NCBI GenBank assembly: GCA_022649135.1
Contig: JALCNP010000012.1
Location: 1-64,000, forward strand
Length of the DNA: 64,000 nt
Source: Bifidobacterium sp.
Lineage (GTDB): Bacteria; Actinomycetota; Actinomycetes; Actinomycetales; Bifidobacteriaceae
Direction: 5' to 3'
This document shows, piece after piece, positions 39,901-49,568 of the stretch (position 1 is its first letter; every line of letters begins with the position of its first letter). The position numbers were made by a program, and so were the translations under genes. The notes under the pieces are model-generated. The model was not told the origin of the DNA, did no database searches, and saw only the letters and a list, made by a program, of their open reading frames with translations.

Positions 39901-41232
39901 CTATGGCAGCGGAACCAGAACCGTCGGGGAGTTCGCCGGGAACCGGCCCGCCAGGCGCGGATACCCGCCGGGCCCCACGCGGAACACACTCAGTTCGTTG
40001 GAGGCCTCGTTGGCGGCGACGATGCAGCCACCGATCCTGCACAGCTGCCGGGGTCGGCTTCCGGCCGCCGAGACGCCACGGTCCACCCATTCCGCATCAT
40101 CGGGGGAAACCCGCGCCTCCGGCGACGATCCGCGCTCCATGCGAACAAGAGATCCGCCGGCATAGCTCAAGGCGACGATCCGATCGGATCCGCGAAGACC
40201 CACATAGGCGTACCCCTGGATCGCCCCGCCCTCGCGATCGGAGTCCGACCCGGGATCGCAATGCGCGCACCCTTCCGGATCGCGTGCGGCGGCATCCGCG
40301 CCTCCCGCACCCTCGCTCTGCCGGAGAACGGAGAGCGGCATATATGCCAGCGATGCGGCCTGATCGCCGCTCAGTGCACCGAGCGGCACGTTCTGCACGG
40401 CGCGGATGCCGCAGTCCTCATCCAACGGCGACCCCTGAGGTCTGAGCACGATGACCTCGCACGACCATTCGCACACCACGGCGACGGTCCAGTCGCGTGA
40501 CGAACGGGCCAGCGGGGTGGGCAGGATATGCATGTCCCTCGGGCCCGTGCCCGGTTTCAGGCGGATGGTGCCGATGCGCTGCAGGGTGCCGCAGTCCCAG
40601 GCATGGACGTATATACGGTCGGCTCCCAGATCCGTGCTCAGCACCCGCCCGTCGGGCAGGGGAAGGATCCAATGGGCGTGGGGGCCCTCCTGCGCGGGAA
40701 GAGGACCGGACCCCTCGCCCTCGAAGGTCTGCGCGGCGGGCATCATGCCACCGTCCTCGGCGAGCGAGTGCACGCTTAAAGCCCCGTTTCCGTAATTCGC
40801 CACAAGCAGATGACGCCCACCCAGGTCGTCGACAGCCACGGCCGCGTGGGTGGGGCCCTTCCCCGTCGTGACGATGCGAGAGCGCAGACGCAGGCGCACC
40901 CCGTCGCCATCCTTGCCGAGAATGAGAGACGCCACCTCGTCGCTGTCCTCAAGAACCGCGTATACGATGTCGGCGTCATGGCACAGCCATGTCGGCGAGG
41001 GAAGGGATGCAAGCACCCCCCGATTCGTCAGGCTCACGCTGCCTTCGGTGCAATCCGCCGCGTCCGGGGCGCCATGGGGATGCGAGGAGACGCTCGCGCC
41101 ATCCCGGACTTCCCGCACGCGGCCGCGGCCGGGAGCGTCGTCCTCGTAGACGAAGCGCTCGATTCCGGGGCTGTTCTGTCCGTGCAGCGACCCGAACCCA
41201 CCAACCAAAACATTCATAGCATGCGCATCCAT
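39901..41232 (-). CDS. Lactonase-family seven-bladed beta-propeller (6-phosphogluconolactonase YbhE-like)
   Basis: VLVGGFG...HAAVAVDDLGGRHLLVANYGNGALSVHSL...GPHAHWILPLPDGRVLSTDLGADRIYVH...GPRDMHILP. Confidence 0.82.
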   Translation of the reverse strand: MDAHAMNVLVGGFGSLHGQNSPGIERFVYEDDAPGRGRVREVRDGASVSSHPHGAPDAADCTEGSVSLTNRGVLASLPSPTWLCHDADIVYAVLEDSDEVASLILGKDGDGVRLRLRSRIVTTGKGPTHAAVAVDDLGGRHLLVANYGNGALSVHSLAEDGGMMPAAQTFEGEGSGPLPAQEGPHAHWILPLPDGRVLSTDLGADRIYVHAWDCGTLQRIGTIRLKPGTGPRDMHILPTPLARSSRDWTVAVVCEWSCEVIVLRPQGSPLDEDCGIRAVQNVPLGALSGDQAASLAYMPLSVLRQSEGAGGADAAARDPEGCAHCDPGSDSDREGGAIQGYAYVGLRGSDRIVALSYAGGSLVRMERGSSPEARVSPDDAEWVDRGVSAAGSRPRQLCRIGGCIVAANEASNELSVFRVGPGGYPRLAGRFPANSPTVLVPLP

Positions 41233-41422
41233 GTTCCCAATGTACGCCCACATCCTGTCCGTATGCGACCGGGGGTTCGCTCCGAGACGCAAATCCCCGC
41301 GGACCCCTCCATGGCATAGGCTGGGAGATGGCAGACGGAGGTGCCATGGCCCGGAAACACAGGCGCCACAGAGCAAAGGCGACGGATCCGTACCGCGCCG
41401 ACCGACAGGGAAGGAGGGCCCG

Positions 41423-42631
41423 ATGGGCAACATCATCGACTATGCCACACGGGAGACGCGCACCTTCCCCGAATGCCCGTTCAATGCGGTGGACGCCCTG
41501 GTTCTCGCCGCGCTGTGCTATCAGAAACCGCCCGCCATCGTCCCCTCCCTCGACGAGGCGTACGAGCGTTATGGCACGCTGCGGAACCGCGTGACATCGA
41601 TGGACCTCCGCCATCCGGTCTCCTCCCTGCGCGCGCTGGGAAGACCCCCCTTCGAGGCCCCCACGCTCGGCGAGGTCGCGCGTGCTCTCTCGCCCGCGGA
41701 CTTCGCCCTGAGAACCGGGCACGCGGGCCTGGGGGATCCGCATCTCACCCGGACCCTGTACGCCGCGGTCTCGCACAATCCCCGGTTCGCGAACCTTCCC
41801 GTCGGAGCCTACGAGGAGCGCTACAGCAGCGAAGAGCAGACGCAGTTCGCAGCGGAGACGTTCCTGCTTCCCGACGGCATGCTCGCGATCGTCTTCCGCG
41901 GAACCGACGACTCCTTCGTCGGGTGGAGGGAGGACTTCAACATGGCCTTCCAGTATCCGGTCCCCGCCCAGACGTCGGCGCGGGACTACGTCCGCCGCGC
42001 GGCCCGGATATGGGATGCTCCGATCTTGCTTCTGGGGCACTCCAAAGGCGGCAACCTTGCGGTGTACGCCGGAATCAACGCGCCCTCGGACGTGCGAGCA
42101 CGCATCGTCCGCATGTATTCGCTCGACGGGCCGGGCTTCCCCTCCCGCATCGTCCACAGCGACGAATACACAGCGATGATCGACCGCATCGAGAAGATCG
42201 TTCCCGACTCCTCTGTCGTCGGAATGCTGCTGGAGACGCCCGAGCCATGCACCGTAGTCAAATCCGACCAGAAAGGGATTCTGCAGCATCTCGCGTTCTC
42301 CTGGCAGGTTCGGGACACGGCCTTCGAACTCGAGCCCGGCATCTCCCCGGGATCGCAGTATTTCAACACGGCCCTGAACTCATGGCTGACGGAACTGTCC
42401 AGGGATCAGCGAAAAAGGGCGGTGGACGCCCTGTTCACAATTCTTTCCTCCGGCGGCGCGGACCACATCTCGCAGATCCCCTCCACCTTCCCGAAGGCGA
42501 TTCCTCCGCTGATCGGATCCTTCGTCGGCCTCAACGACGAGGATCGCCGCAATATGCTCACCGCCTTCAACCTGCTGATCCGGGCATCGCTGACACGGGA
42601 CACGAAACACTTCGAACCGCGTGGGCGCTAG
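41423..42631 (+). CDS. DUF2974 (Mbeg1-like) putative lipase
   Basis: MGNIIDYATRETRTFPECPFNAVDALVLAALCY...ILLLGHSKGGNLAVYAGINA...YSLDGPGF. Confidence 0.88.
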   Translation: MGNIIDYATRETRTFPECPFNAVDALVLAALCYQKPPAIVPSLDEAYERYGTLRNRVTSMDLRHPVSSLRALGRPPFEAPTLGEVARALSPADFALRTGHAGLGDPHLTRTLYAAVSHNPRFANLPVGAYEERYSSEEQTQFAAETFLLPDGMLAIVFRGTDDSFVGWREDFNMAFQYPVPAQTSARDYVRRAARIWDAPILLLGHSKGGNLAVYAGINAPSDVRARIVRMYSLDGPGFPSRIVHSDEYTAMIDRIEKIVPDSSVVGMLLETPEPCTVVKSDQKGILQHLAFSWQVRDTAFELEPGISPGSQYFNTALNSWLTELSRDQRKRAVDALFTILSSGGADHISQIPSTFPKAIPPLIGSFVGLNDEDRRNMLTAFNLLIRASLTRDTKHFEPRGR

Positions 42632-42684
42632 ACGGCCGGGACTAGACTGAGCACCACCGGAAATGTTCTTGGAGGAGGTCAACC

Positions 42685-43707
42685 GTGGGTGAACAGGACG
42701 TGAGCGAGGCAGTGCGCAGCCTGCCAAAGGCCGAGCTGCATGTGCACATCGAGGGGACGCTGGAGCCTGGGCTCGCGCTTGATCTGGCGAAGCGCAACGG
42801 CGTGAGCCTGCCGTGGGCAACCATCGACGAACTCCGTCGGCAGTACGAATTCGGCGATCTACAGTCGTTTCTGGATCTGTACTATCAGCTGATGGGAACG
42901 CTGGCCAGCGCCGACGACTTCCATGATCTGATGCTGGCCTATCTTGCACATGCGGCGGCGGACGGTGTTCGCCACGCGGAGATATTCTTCGATCCCCAGG
43001 TCCATATCCGCAACGGGCTCGACATCGACGCGGTGATGGACGGCCTGCTGTCGGGGCTGGCCGAAGGCCGGAAGAGATTCGGGATCACCGGGGGCCTCAT
43101 CCTTTCCATCGTGAGGGACCTTCCCATCGAATCGGCCGACAGCGTCCTCGATGCCGTGCAGAACAGGGCCGGGGATCTTCTGGGCATCGGCCTTGACTCG
43201 GCGGAGGTCGGCTACCCCCCGTCGCTGTTCGTCCACGTGTACGACAGAGCCCGGGAGATGGGGCTTCACTGTGTTGCGCACGCCGGAGAGGAGGGCTCTT
43301 CGGACTATGTGGCCCAGGCGCTTGACCTTCTTCATGCCGAGCGGATCGACCATGGCGTCCACGCGATCGACGACCCGGCACTGGTCGCCCGCATAGCCAG
43401 ATCGGGAATAGCCCTGACGGCATGCCCGCTGTCGAACCGGCGCCTTCAGGTAGTGAAGGATCTGCACGACCTCCCGCTGCAGGAGTTCCTCAGGGCGGGA
43501 GTCCCCGTCACCGTCAATTCCGATGATCCGGCATATTTCGGGGGGTACATCGCGGACAACTACGCCGCCCTGGAGAAAATCGGGTTCAGCCTGGAGCAGC
43601 TGGGCGCGATTGCACTCAACTCCATTCACGCCTCATTCATCAGTCCGGATGAGATGCGAGACCTTGAGGCGCAATACGCGAGTTGGAAGGCGCGATATCT
43701 GAACTAA
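42685..43707 (+). CDS. Adenine deaminase, Aah1-type (adenosine deaminase superfamily)
   Basis: LPKAELHVHIEGTLEP, GLDSAEVGYPP, HAGEEG, RIDHG, CPLSNRRLQVVKDLHDLPLQEFL, NSDDPAYFGGYI. Confidence 0.85.
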   Translation: MGEQDVSEAVRSLPKAELHVHIEGTLEPGLALDLAKRNGVSLPWATIDELRRQYEFGDLQSFLDLYYQLMGTLASADDFHDLMLAYLAHAAADGVRHAEIFFDPQVHIRNGLDIDAVMDGLLSGLAEGRKRFGITGGLILSIVRDLPIESADSVLDAVQNRAGDLLGIGLDSAEVGYPPSLFVHVYDRAREMGLHCVAHAGEEGSSDYVAQALDLLHAERIDHGVHAIDDPALVARIARSGIALTACPLSNRRLQVVKDLHDLPLQEFLRAGVPVTVNSDDPAYFGGYIADNYAALEKIGFSLEQLGAIALNSIHASFISPDEMRDLEAQYASWKARYLN

Positions 43708-43708
43708 A

Positions 43709-43729
43709 TATTAGATATACTGTCTAATA
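43709..43729. promoter_or_regulatory. 21-bp inverted repeat, candidate TetR operator
   Basis: TATTAGA-TATACTG-TCTAATA between adenine deaminase stop and tetR start. Confidence 0.65.
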
Positions 43730-43791
43730 GTTTGAGCGCACTCGCCGCGCACCCGCGACAGGCTCTGCCGCAAACCAGAAAAGAGGGATCC

Positions 43792-44433
43792 ATGCCGAGG
43801 CCGCCCCACAACTGCGATACGCCCCCTGCGAAGGAACGCATGCACGATGCCTTCTGGCAACTGCTCAAGGAGCGTGACTACAGCACAATCACGGTCACGG
43901 ACATCGTCCGGCGCGCAGGGGTGAACAGGAACTCCTTCTACTATCATTTCAGCGGTCTGCCCGAACTCGCCGACTCGTCCATCCTGCAGCTCGTGGAAAG
44001 CACGAAGATCTCTCTTCCGGGACCCGACGCCGACCCGAATTCCACATGGCGGGAGAACGTCACCCACATGCTCAGCTCCCCCGCCCAGCGAGAGCGTCTG
44101 GACAGACTTGCACTTCTGGCCGGGCCACACAGCTCATCCGAGCTGTTGGAGTCCCTGCGCGACTTCACCCGTCTGACCGTCCTGAGCTTTCTGCAACTCG
44201 ACGCGAACAATCTGGACCTCGACACGGATCTTCTGCTCGACTTCGCGGTGGGGGGCATGCTTGCGATACTGCGCCGGTGGCCGGAACTGTGCGACACGAT
44301 CAGCATCGACGATCTGCTCAACCAGGATGTGGCCGTGCTGGCGATGGGCCTGTACCTTTCCATGTCGAAAAGCGACATGAAAAGCTCCTGGGAGCGCATC
44401 TTCCACGCGCAGTCGCCGCGCACCGAAGCATAG
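43792..44433 (+). CDS. TetR/AcrR-family transcriptional regulator
   Basis: AKERMHDAFWQLLKERDYSTITVTDIVRRAGVNRNSFYYHFSGLPELAD HTH. Confidence 0.92.
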   Translation: MPRPPHNCDTPPAKERMHDAFWQLLKERDYSTITVTDIVRRAGVNRNSFYYHFSGLPELADSSILQLVESTKISLPGPDADPNSTWRENVTHMLSSPAQRERLDRLALLAGPHSSSELLESLRDFTRLTVLSFLQLDANNLDLDTDLLLDFAVGGMLAILRRWPELCDTISIDDLLNQDVAVLAMGLYLSMSKSDMKSSWERIFHAQSPRTEA

Positions 44434-44448
44434 GACCGCGGAGGCATC

Positions 44449-45270
44449 ATGGTCGATTCAGCACTCGCCTGGCTTCAGACGCACAGCAACAGGATCATCC
44501 TGCTGCTCATCGTCGCGGCATGCGCGGCACTCGCCGCATGGATTCTCGGTGGGATACTCAAAAAGGCGCTCGACCGATCGAGCATTCCCAGCGCCTCCAT
44601 CTTCGTCAACCTGCTCAAGGCCTGCATATGGGTGATCGCCGCCGCCATGGTTCTGGAGCCCGTGTTCGGCATCAATCCGACGACCCTCATCACGGCGCTG
44701 GGAATCGGCGGAATCGCCATATCCCTAGGCCTGAAGGACACGATATCCAACATCGTGGGCGGATTCGGCCTGATGCTCGGCAAGGTCATCCAGCCCGGCG
44801 ACTTCATCACGGTGAACGGGACCACGGGCATGGTGCAGGATATCACCTGGAGACAGACCGTCGTGAGATCACGGGACGGCAACGAAATCGTCATCCCGAA
44901 TTCGGTGCTCAACACCTCCGCGCTGGAACGGATCACCGCCGTCGGAGAAAGCTGCGTATCCGTCACCTTCACGGTCAGGGCGGGAAGCGACCTGACTCGG
45001 GTGGAGCGCGCCATCATCGCCGCCGTGGGACGTCGCACCTCGGGGCAGACGGATCCCGATCATCCCCCGATCGTGCAGTTCCGTGACTTCTCTCCGTACG
45101 GCATCGAAGGCGCGGTGCTGATGTTCGCCAAGCCCGGGGTGTTCGCCTCGACCCTGCAGGACGAGGCCATCAGAGCCCTGGCGAATGCCGATTTCATCGA
45201 GCAGCGGGCCGCGACCGGAACGCAGGCGAGACGGTCGGATCCCAAGACCTCGAAACCGCCTTCCGCATGA
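44449..45270 (+). CDS. MscS-family mechanosensitive ion channel
   Basis: GIGGIAISLGLKDTISNIVGGFGLMLGKVIQPGDFITVNGTTGMVQDITWRQTVVRSRDGNEIVIPNS. Confidence 0.93.
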   Translation: MVDSALAWLQTHSNRIILLLIVAACAALAAWILGGILKKALDRSSIPSASIFVNLLKACIWVIAAAMVLEPVFGINPTTLITALGIGGIAISLGLKDTISNIVGGFGLMLGKVIQPGDFITVNGTTGMVQDITWRQTVVRSRDGNEIVIPNSVLNTSALERITAVGESCVSVTFTVRAGSDLTRVERAIIAAVGRRTSGQTDPDHPPIVQFRDFSPYGIEGAVLMFAKPGVFASTLQDEAIRALANADFIEQRAATGTQARRSDPKTSKPPSA

Positions 45271-45309
45271 CCCGCATGACCCGTATGACCCTCATGACCC
45301 GCATGTCAC
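45265..45309. repeat. 9-bp tandem array (GCATGACCC), five units, spanning the mscS stop codon
   Basis: GCATGACCC GCATGACCC GTATGACCC TCATGACCC GCATGTCAC. Confidence 0.9.
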
Positions 45310-45313
45310 GCCG

Positions 45314-46453
45314 TTAGGAGACGAGCATCATCCAGGTCGCAATCCAGATGCACAACAGCACGAAGGTGATCATTCCCGGATTGAGCAGAACCGTCGACAC
45401 GCGCATGCCCCGGGGGAGCTGCTCCGGCGTGACGTAGAACCGCCAGGCGTGCCTGTTCACGACAAGCAGCACGATTCCCGCGACCACAAGCGCCAGCATG
45501 GCCAGACCGTACAGACCATACAGCGCAAGACCTCCGGATCCCTTGGCGGACAGCGCGGACAGGGATCCCGATTCAAGATCCTTCACTGTGCCCGAATCCA
45601 GATGCGACAGGATCCAGGGAGCGACCACCCCCCCGTTGAGATTCACCAGCATGTGCATGACGATGCCGTAGCGCAGCCGGGAGGTGCGCACGTAGATGTA
45701 GCCGAGGATGAGCCCCAGACCGAAGGCGTAGAAAAACTGGAAGAGATTGAGATGGAACAGGCCGAAGACCAGCGCGGAAAGCACGATCGCCGGTTTTTCG
45801 CCGTATCTGCGGGTGCGGTCGATGATCTGCTTGCGAAACAGCCACTCCTCGAACACCGGGGCGAGCAGAACGAAGAACACCAGGGCGATGACCGGATCGG
45901 TGCTGCCCGCGAGTTCGGCGACATCGTTCACGGCCCTCCCCGCGGACAGGACGTCGGAGAGAACCGAGCCCAGGATGCTGCCGCCGTAGACGATCGGCAC
46001 GGAGATCACCAGAAGTGTCACAAAGCGCTTGGGCGACAGGGCGAAACGACGTGTCGGCAGGACCGGCACCCGGTGAAGGATCAGCACCGCCACGGGCATG
46101 GCCACGAGATACAGGCCGATGTCCGACAGAAGCACGGAAACCCAGCCGGGCCACTGGCCGTGACGAGGGACGACGATTCCCAGGATGGCGCCGAGCAGCA
46201 TCTCCATCGCCATCCAGATCAGCATCATCGCGCATAGCGCTGCACCGACCACGCTGAAACGGCGACGGGCGAGAAACCACCAACGCGATCCGCGGGTGGG
46301 GTCGTAACCGATGCGGCCGCCCGGATCCCCCTGGGCATCGCGGTGTGCCATGGGTTTGCGTGACATGTTCACCATAGGCGTCTCCCCTACTGTCGAGAAA
46401 GCAGATGGCAAGCTGCCAGCTGCCATTGCCCAACCATACTCCCGAGGTTTCAC
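45314..46453 (-). CDS. CPBP-family intramembrane metalloprotease
   Basis: LAPVFEEWLFRKQII, FGLFHLNLFQFFYAF, IVMHMLVNLNGG motifs. Confidence 0.9.
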   Translation of the reverse strand: MKPREYGWAMAAGSLPSAFSTVGETPMVNMSRKPMAHRDAQGDPGGRIGYDPTRGSRWWFLARRRFSVVGAALCAMMLIWMAMEMLLGAILGIVVPRHGQWPGWVSVLLSDIGLYLVAMPVAVLILHRVPVLPTRRFALSPKRFVTLLVISVPIVYGGSILGSVLSDVLSAGRAVNDVAELAGSTDPVIALVFFVLLAPVFEEWLFRKQIIDRTRRYGEKPAIVLSALVFGLFHLNLFQFFYAFGLGLILGYIYVRTSRLRYGIVMHMLVNLNGGVVAPWILSHLDSGTVKDLESGSLSALSAKGSGGLALYGLYGLAMLALVVAGIVLLVVNRHAWRFYVTPEQLPRGMRVSTVLLNPGMITFVLLCIWIATWMMLVS

Positions 46454-46494
46454 CGGATGCGCATGCCTATGCGTGGGGGAACCGCCCTTCGACG

Positions 46495-47778
46495 CTATCT
46501 CACGGCCAGCGCAGGAACGGGGAACGCCCCGACGACGACCCTGCCGCCGATGGGGACGCGGGGAGGAAGAAGGTGTGCGGACGTCTGCACCACGACGTCA
46601 CGGCAGACATCCGCATCCTGCTGCGCGCGCACCCTGACGCTCACGCGCACCACCGCGCCCAGGAAGTGAACGGCACGAACCACCCCCGGAACCCCGGCCT
46701 CCGCCGGGAGGCCGGACACCGACATGCCTATGGTCCCATCACCGCAGACGGGTTCCGCGACCGACGAGCCGGAGGGACGGGACCACGGCTGCGCATCATC
46801 GGCTTCGAATGTCAGCCCCAACGACTCGGGACGGACCAGGACGCTGGCGTTGCCATCCGGCGCGGATCCGGAGAGCAGAGGCACCCGACTGCCGAACACG
46901 ATGGCCTCGCCGTGGTCGACGACGCAGGGAAGACGATTCGTCACACCCACGAATGTGGCCACATATTCGGTGGCCGGCCGCTGATACAGCGTTCGCGGCG
47001 CGGCGATCTGCTCGACCCGGCCACGGTTCATGACCCCGATGCGGTCCGCTATGGCCAGAGCCTCCTCCTGATCATGCGTCACGAACACGGTGGTCGTTCC
47101 CGTCTCCCTCTGAATCCTGCGAATCTCCTCGCGCAGCTGGACCCGGACCTTGGCGTCGAGGGCGGACAGCGGCTCGTCGAGCAGCAGCACCTTCGGCGAG
47201 ACGGCCAGGGCGCGCGCGAGCGCGACGCGCTGCTGCTGCCCGCCCGACATCCGCTGCGTGTATTTGCCGGCCTGATCGGCAAGACCCACCAGATCCAGCT
47301 TCTCCATCGCCAGGGTCCGCCTGCGCGAACGGGAAACGCCGTGGGCCTCGAGACCGAATTCGATGTTCTGCAATGCCGTCATATGGGGAAACAGGGAGTA
47401 CGCCTGGAATACCATGGCCATGTTCCGCCGGTTGACCGGCACCCCGGTGACGTCCCTCCCGCCCACGAAGATGCGTCCGGCCTGAATGTCCTCAAGACCG
47501 GCGAGGGAGCGCAGCGCCGTGGACTTTCCACACCCCGAACCGCCCAGCAGAACGACCATTTCCCCGGGTTTGACATCCAGGCTGAAATCGTCGAGGGCCT
47601 TGGCCGCGCTTCCCGCATAGATCTTGTCGACATGCCGCATGCTGATGCCCCCGCCGAGCCCGCGGGAATCGTCAAGCACGGCCCGTGCCGCGCGTTCGAC
47701 GGGGGAATCGTCGACGTGCTCGACGGCGGACGCCTCCGAAGGGTGAAGGGTGCGGGTTTTGTGAATCGTCACAGACAT
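46495..47778 (-). CDS. ABC transporter ATP-binding protein (MalK/PotA-like with C-terminal TOBE region)
   Basis: LLGGSGCGKSTALRSLAG, LSGGQQQRVALARAL-type signature (MSGGQQQRVALARALAV), LLLDEPLSALD. Confidence 0.93.
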   Translation of the reverse strand: MSVTIHKTRTLHPSEASAVEHVDDSPVERAARAVLDDSRGLGGGISMRHVDKIYAGSAAKALDDFSLDVKPGEMVVLLGGSGCGKSTALRSLAGLEDIQAGRIFVGGRDVTGVPVNRRNMAMVFQAYSLFPHMTALQNIEFGLEAHGVSRSRRRTLAMEKLDLVGLADQAGKYTQRMSGGQQQRVALARALAVSPKVLLLDEPLSALDAKVRVQLREEIRRIQRETGTTTVFVTHDQEEALAIADRIGVMNRGRVEQIAAPRTLYQRPATEYVATFVGVTNRLPCVVDHGEAIVFGSRVPLLSGSAPDGNASVLVRPESLGLTFEADDAQPWSRPSGSSVAEPVCGDGTIGMSVSGLPAEAGVPGVVRAVHFLGAVVRVSVRVRAQQDADVCRDVVVQTSAHLLPPRVPIGGRVVVGAFPVPALAVR

Positions 47779-48653
47779 CCTGTGTCTTCCTTTCGATGTG
47801 TCGCCGTGGAGGACGCACGATCGAGCACGGCGAGGACGATCACGCCGAACAGCAGGGCAAGCAGGGACATCGCCGCGCTGATCTGCGAGTTCGACTGGCC
47901 GAGCTGGTACAGCGCGACCTGAAGGTTGATCCGACCAAGCAGGGAGGCCACCGTATATTCCCCCAGCACCACGGCTATGGAGATGAACGATGCCGACACT
48001 ATGGCCTGTCGGAGATTGGGAATGATCACTCGGACGAATACGCGCGGCCACGAGGCGCCCAGGGAGCGGGAGGCGTCGCACAGGGTCGTCACATCGATGG
48101 ACTCCAGCCCCAGGGCCATGGCCCGGAAGGCGTACGGCATGACAAGAACCACATAGGCGAAGCACAACCAGATCGAGCCGGTCCCGAAGACGTTCGCCGA
48201 CAGCCAACGATAGATGGGCCCCAGGCCGACCACCAACGCAATCGCCGGAATGGTCAGAGGAAGGGTGGCGACCCATTCCATGGCCCTTTCCAGCCTGGCC
48301 GAGCGTATGTGCGCAATCACCATGGCGGGGACCATGAGGGCGAGCATCAGCGCCACCGTCACCGCCGACAGACCCAGGGATGCCCCCAGCCCCTGCCACA
48401 GCACGCTCATGTCGGTTCCCATGCTCTGCGCATCGCCGGTGAATACAGCCTTCCACGCCGCCATGCTCCAGCGTCCCGACAGGGGCTGGCGAACGGTGAA
48501 CAGAAGCATCGAGATCAGAGGCACGCTCAGGAACAGCAGCACAAGGGTTATGACGATGCCTTTGACCATGCTCTGGCGCGCCAGGATGCGAGACCTGAGC
48601 TGGGGAGGCGCCGCGAATCCCGCGGCATCGCGCGGTGTGCTCCCTACTGCCAT
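47769..48653 (-). CDS. ABC transporter permease
   Basis: CDASRSLGASWPRVFVRVIIPNLRQAIVSA EAA loop, TM segments. Confidence 0.9.
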   Translation of the reverse strand: MAVGSTPRDAAGFAAPPQLRSRILARQSMVKGIVITLVLLFLSVPLISMLLFTVRQPLSGRWSMAAWKAVFTGDAQSMGTDMSVLWQGLGASLGLSAVTVALMLALMVPAMVIAHIRSARLERAMEWVATLPLTIPAIALVVGLGPIYRWLSANVFGTGSIWLCFAYVVLVMPYAFRAMALGLESIDVTTLCDASRSLGASWPRVFVRVIIPNLRQAIVSASFISIAVVLGEYTVASLLGRINLQVALYQLGQSNSQISAAMSLLALLFGVIVLAVLDRASSTATHRKEDTGCL

Positions 48654-49564
48654 CGTCCGGCCCTCGTTTCGACGGTATGGCTGAGAATCATCACCAGCGC
48701 AGCCACCATGATCATGGCAAACGCCAGCACCTGCGCGAAACCCTGCTGATCGGGATCCATCTCGTTGCGCATCGCCCCCTGAATCATGAGCGGAACCACG
48801 ATCGAACGTTGGGAGAAAAGGGCCGCGGCGGTGGCATATGCGGAAAACGCATTGGCGAAAAGCAAAAGAAACGCGGAAACGAAGCGGGGGGCGAGAATGG
48901 GCCCGCCCACCCGAATCCAATACCTCCAGGTGCCGCCACCCAGGCTTTCGCAGGCTTCCCGCCATTGCGGGAGCATCGAGTCGGCGGCGGGAAGAAACAT
49001 GATGATCATCAGCGGAATCTGAAAATAGCAGTAGACGACGATCAGCCCGCCGACGGAGCTTATCCAGTTCGGATCGATGGTGTATGCGAACAGCTGGTGG
49101 ATGACGAGCGTCCCCACCCCATTGATGCCGATCGTCGCGATGAAGGCGAACGCAAGCATCACCCCTCCGAACTGGGCGAGGACGGAGCTGAGGGCCGCCG
49201 TCAGACGCCGAAGCACGCCGCGGGGCCTGCGCCCTATCGTCAGCGCATACGCGGCGAATGCCCCGACGACCGCGCCGATGAGGGCCGAGACGGCCGAGAC
49301 GAGAAGGGACATGGCAAAGCTGGAAACGGCATTCGCCTCGGCGAGCTTTCGGAAGTTCGCCAGGGTGAAGGATCCGGAGGGCGAGGTGAACGCCCCCCGG
49401 ATCACGATGACGGTGGGTGCGAGGAGGAAGCATGCGGCGTAGGCGAAAAACGGGATGGCGACCGCGGCGGCGCCGACGCGCCGGCTGCGGAAGGCGAGCG
49501 GGTGGGTCGCGCAATGCGCTCCGGATCGCTGGTCGGCCTTCAGCCGAGAGGGTGCGATGGTCAT
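48644..49564 (-). CDS. ABC transporter permease
   Basis: REACESLGGGTWRYWIRVGGPILAPRFVSAFLLLFANAFSAYATAAAL. Confidence 0.9.
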   Translation of the reverse strand: MTIAPSRLKADQRSGAHCATHPLAFRSRRVGAAAVAIPFFAYAACFLLAPTVIVIRGAFTSPSGSFTLANFRKLAEANAVSSFAMSLLVSAVSALIGAVVGAFAAYALTIGRRPRGVLRRLTAALSSVLAQFGGVMLAFAFIATIGINGVGTLVIHQLFAYTIDPNWISSVGGLIVVYCYFQIPLMIIMFLPAADSMLPQWREACESLGGGTWRYWIRVGGPILAPRFVSAFLLLFANAFSAYATAAALFSQRSIVVPLMIQGAMRNEMDPDQQGFAQVLAFAMIMVAALVMILSHTVETRAGRWQ

Positions 49565-49568
49565 GCCG

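Noticed and set aside
46495-48456. 653-aa fusion of a permease-frame segment and the ATPase
   Set aside because: N-terminal ~226 residues are out-of-frame translation of the permease gene; real ATPase start is ATG 47778
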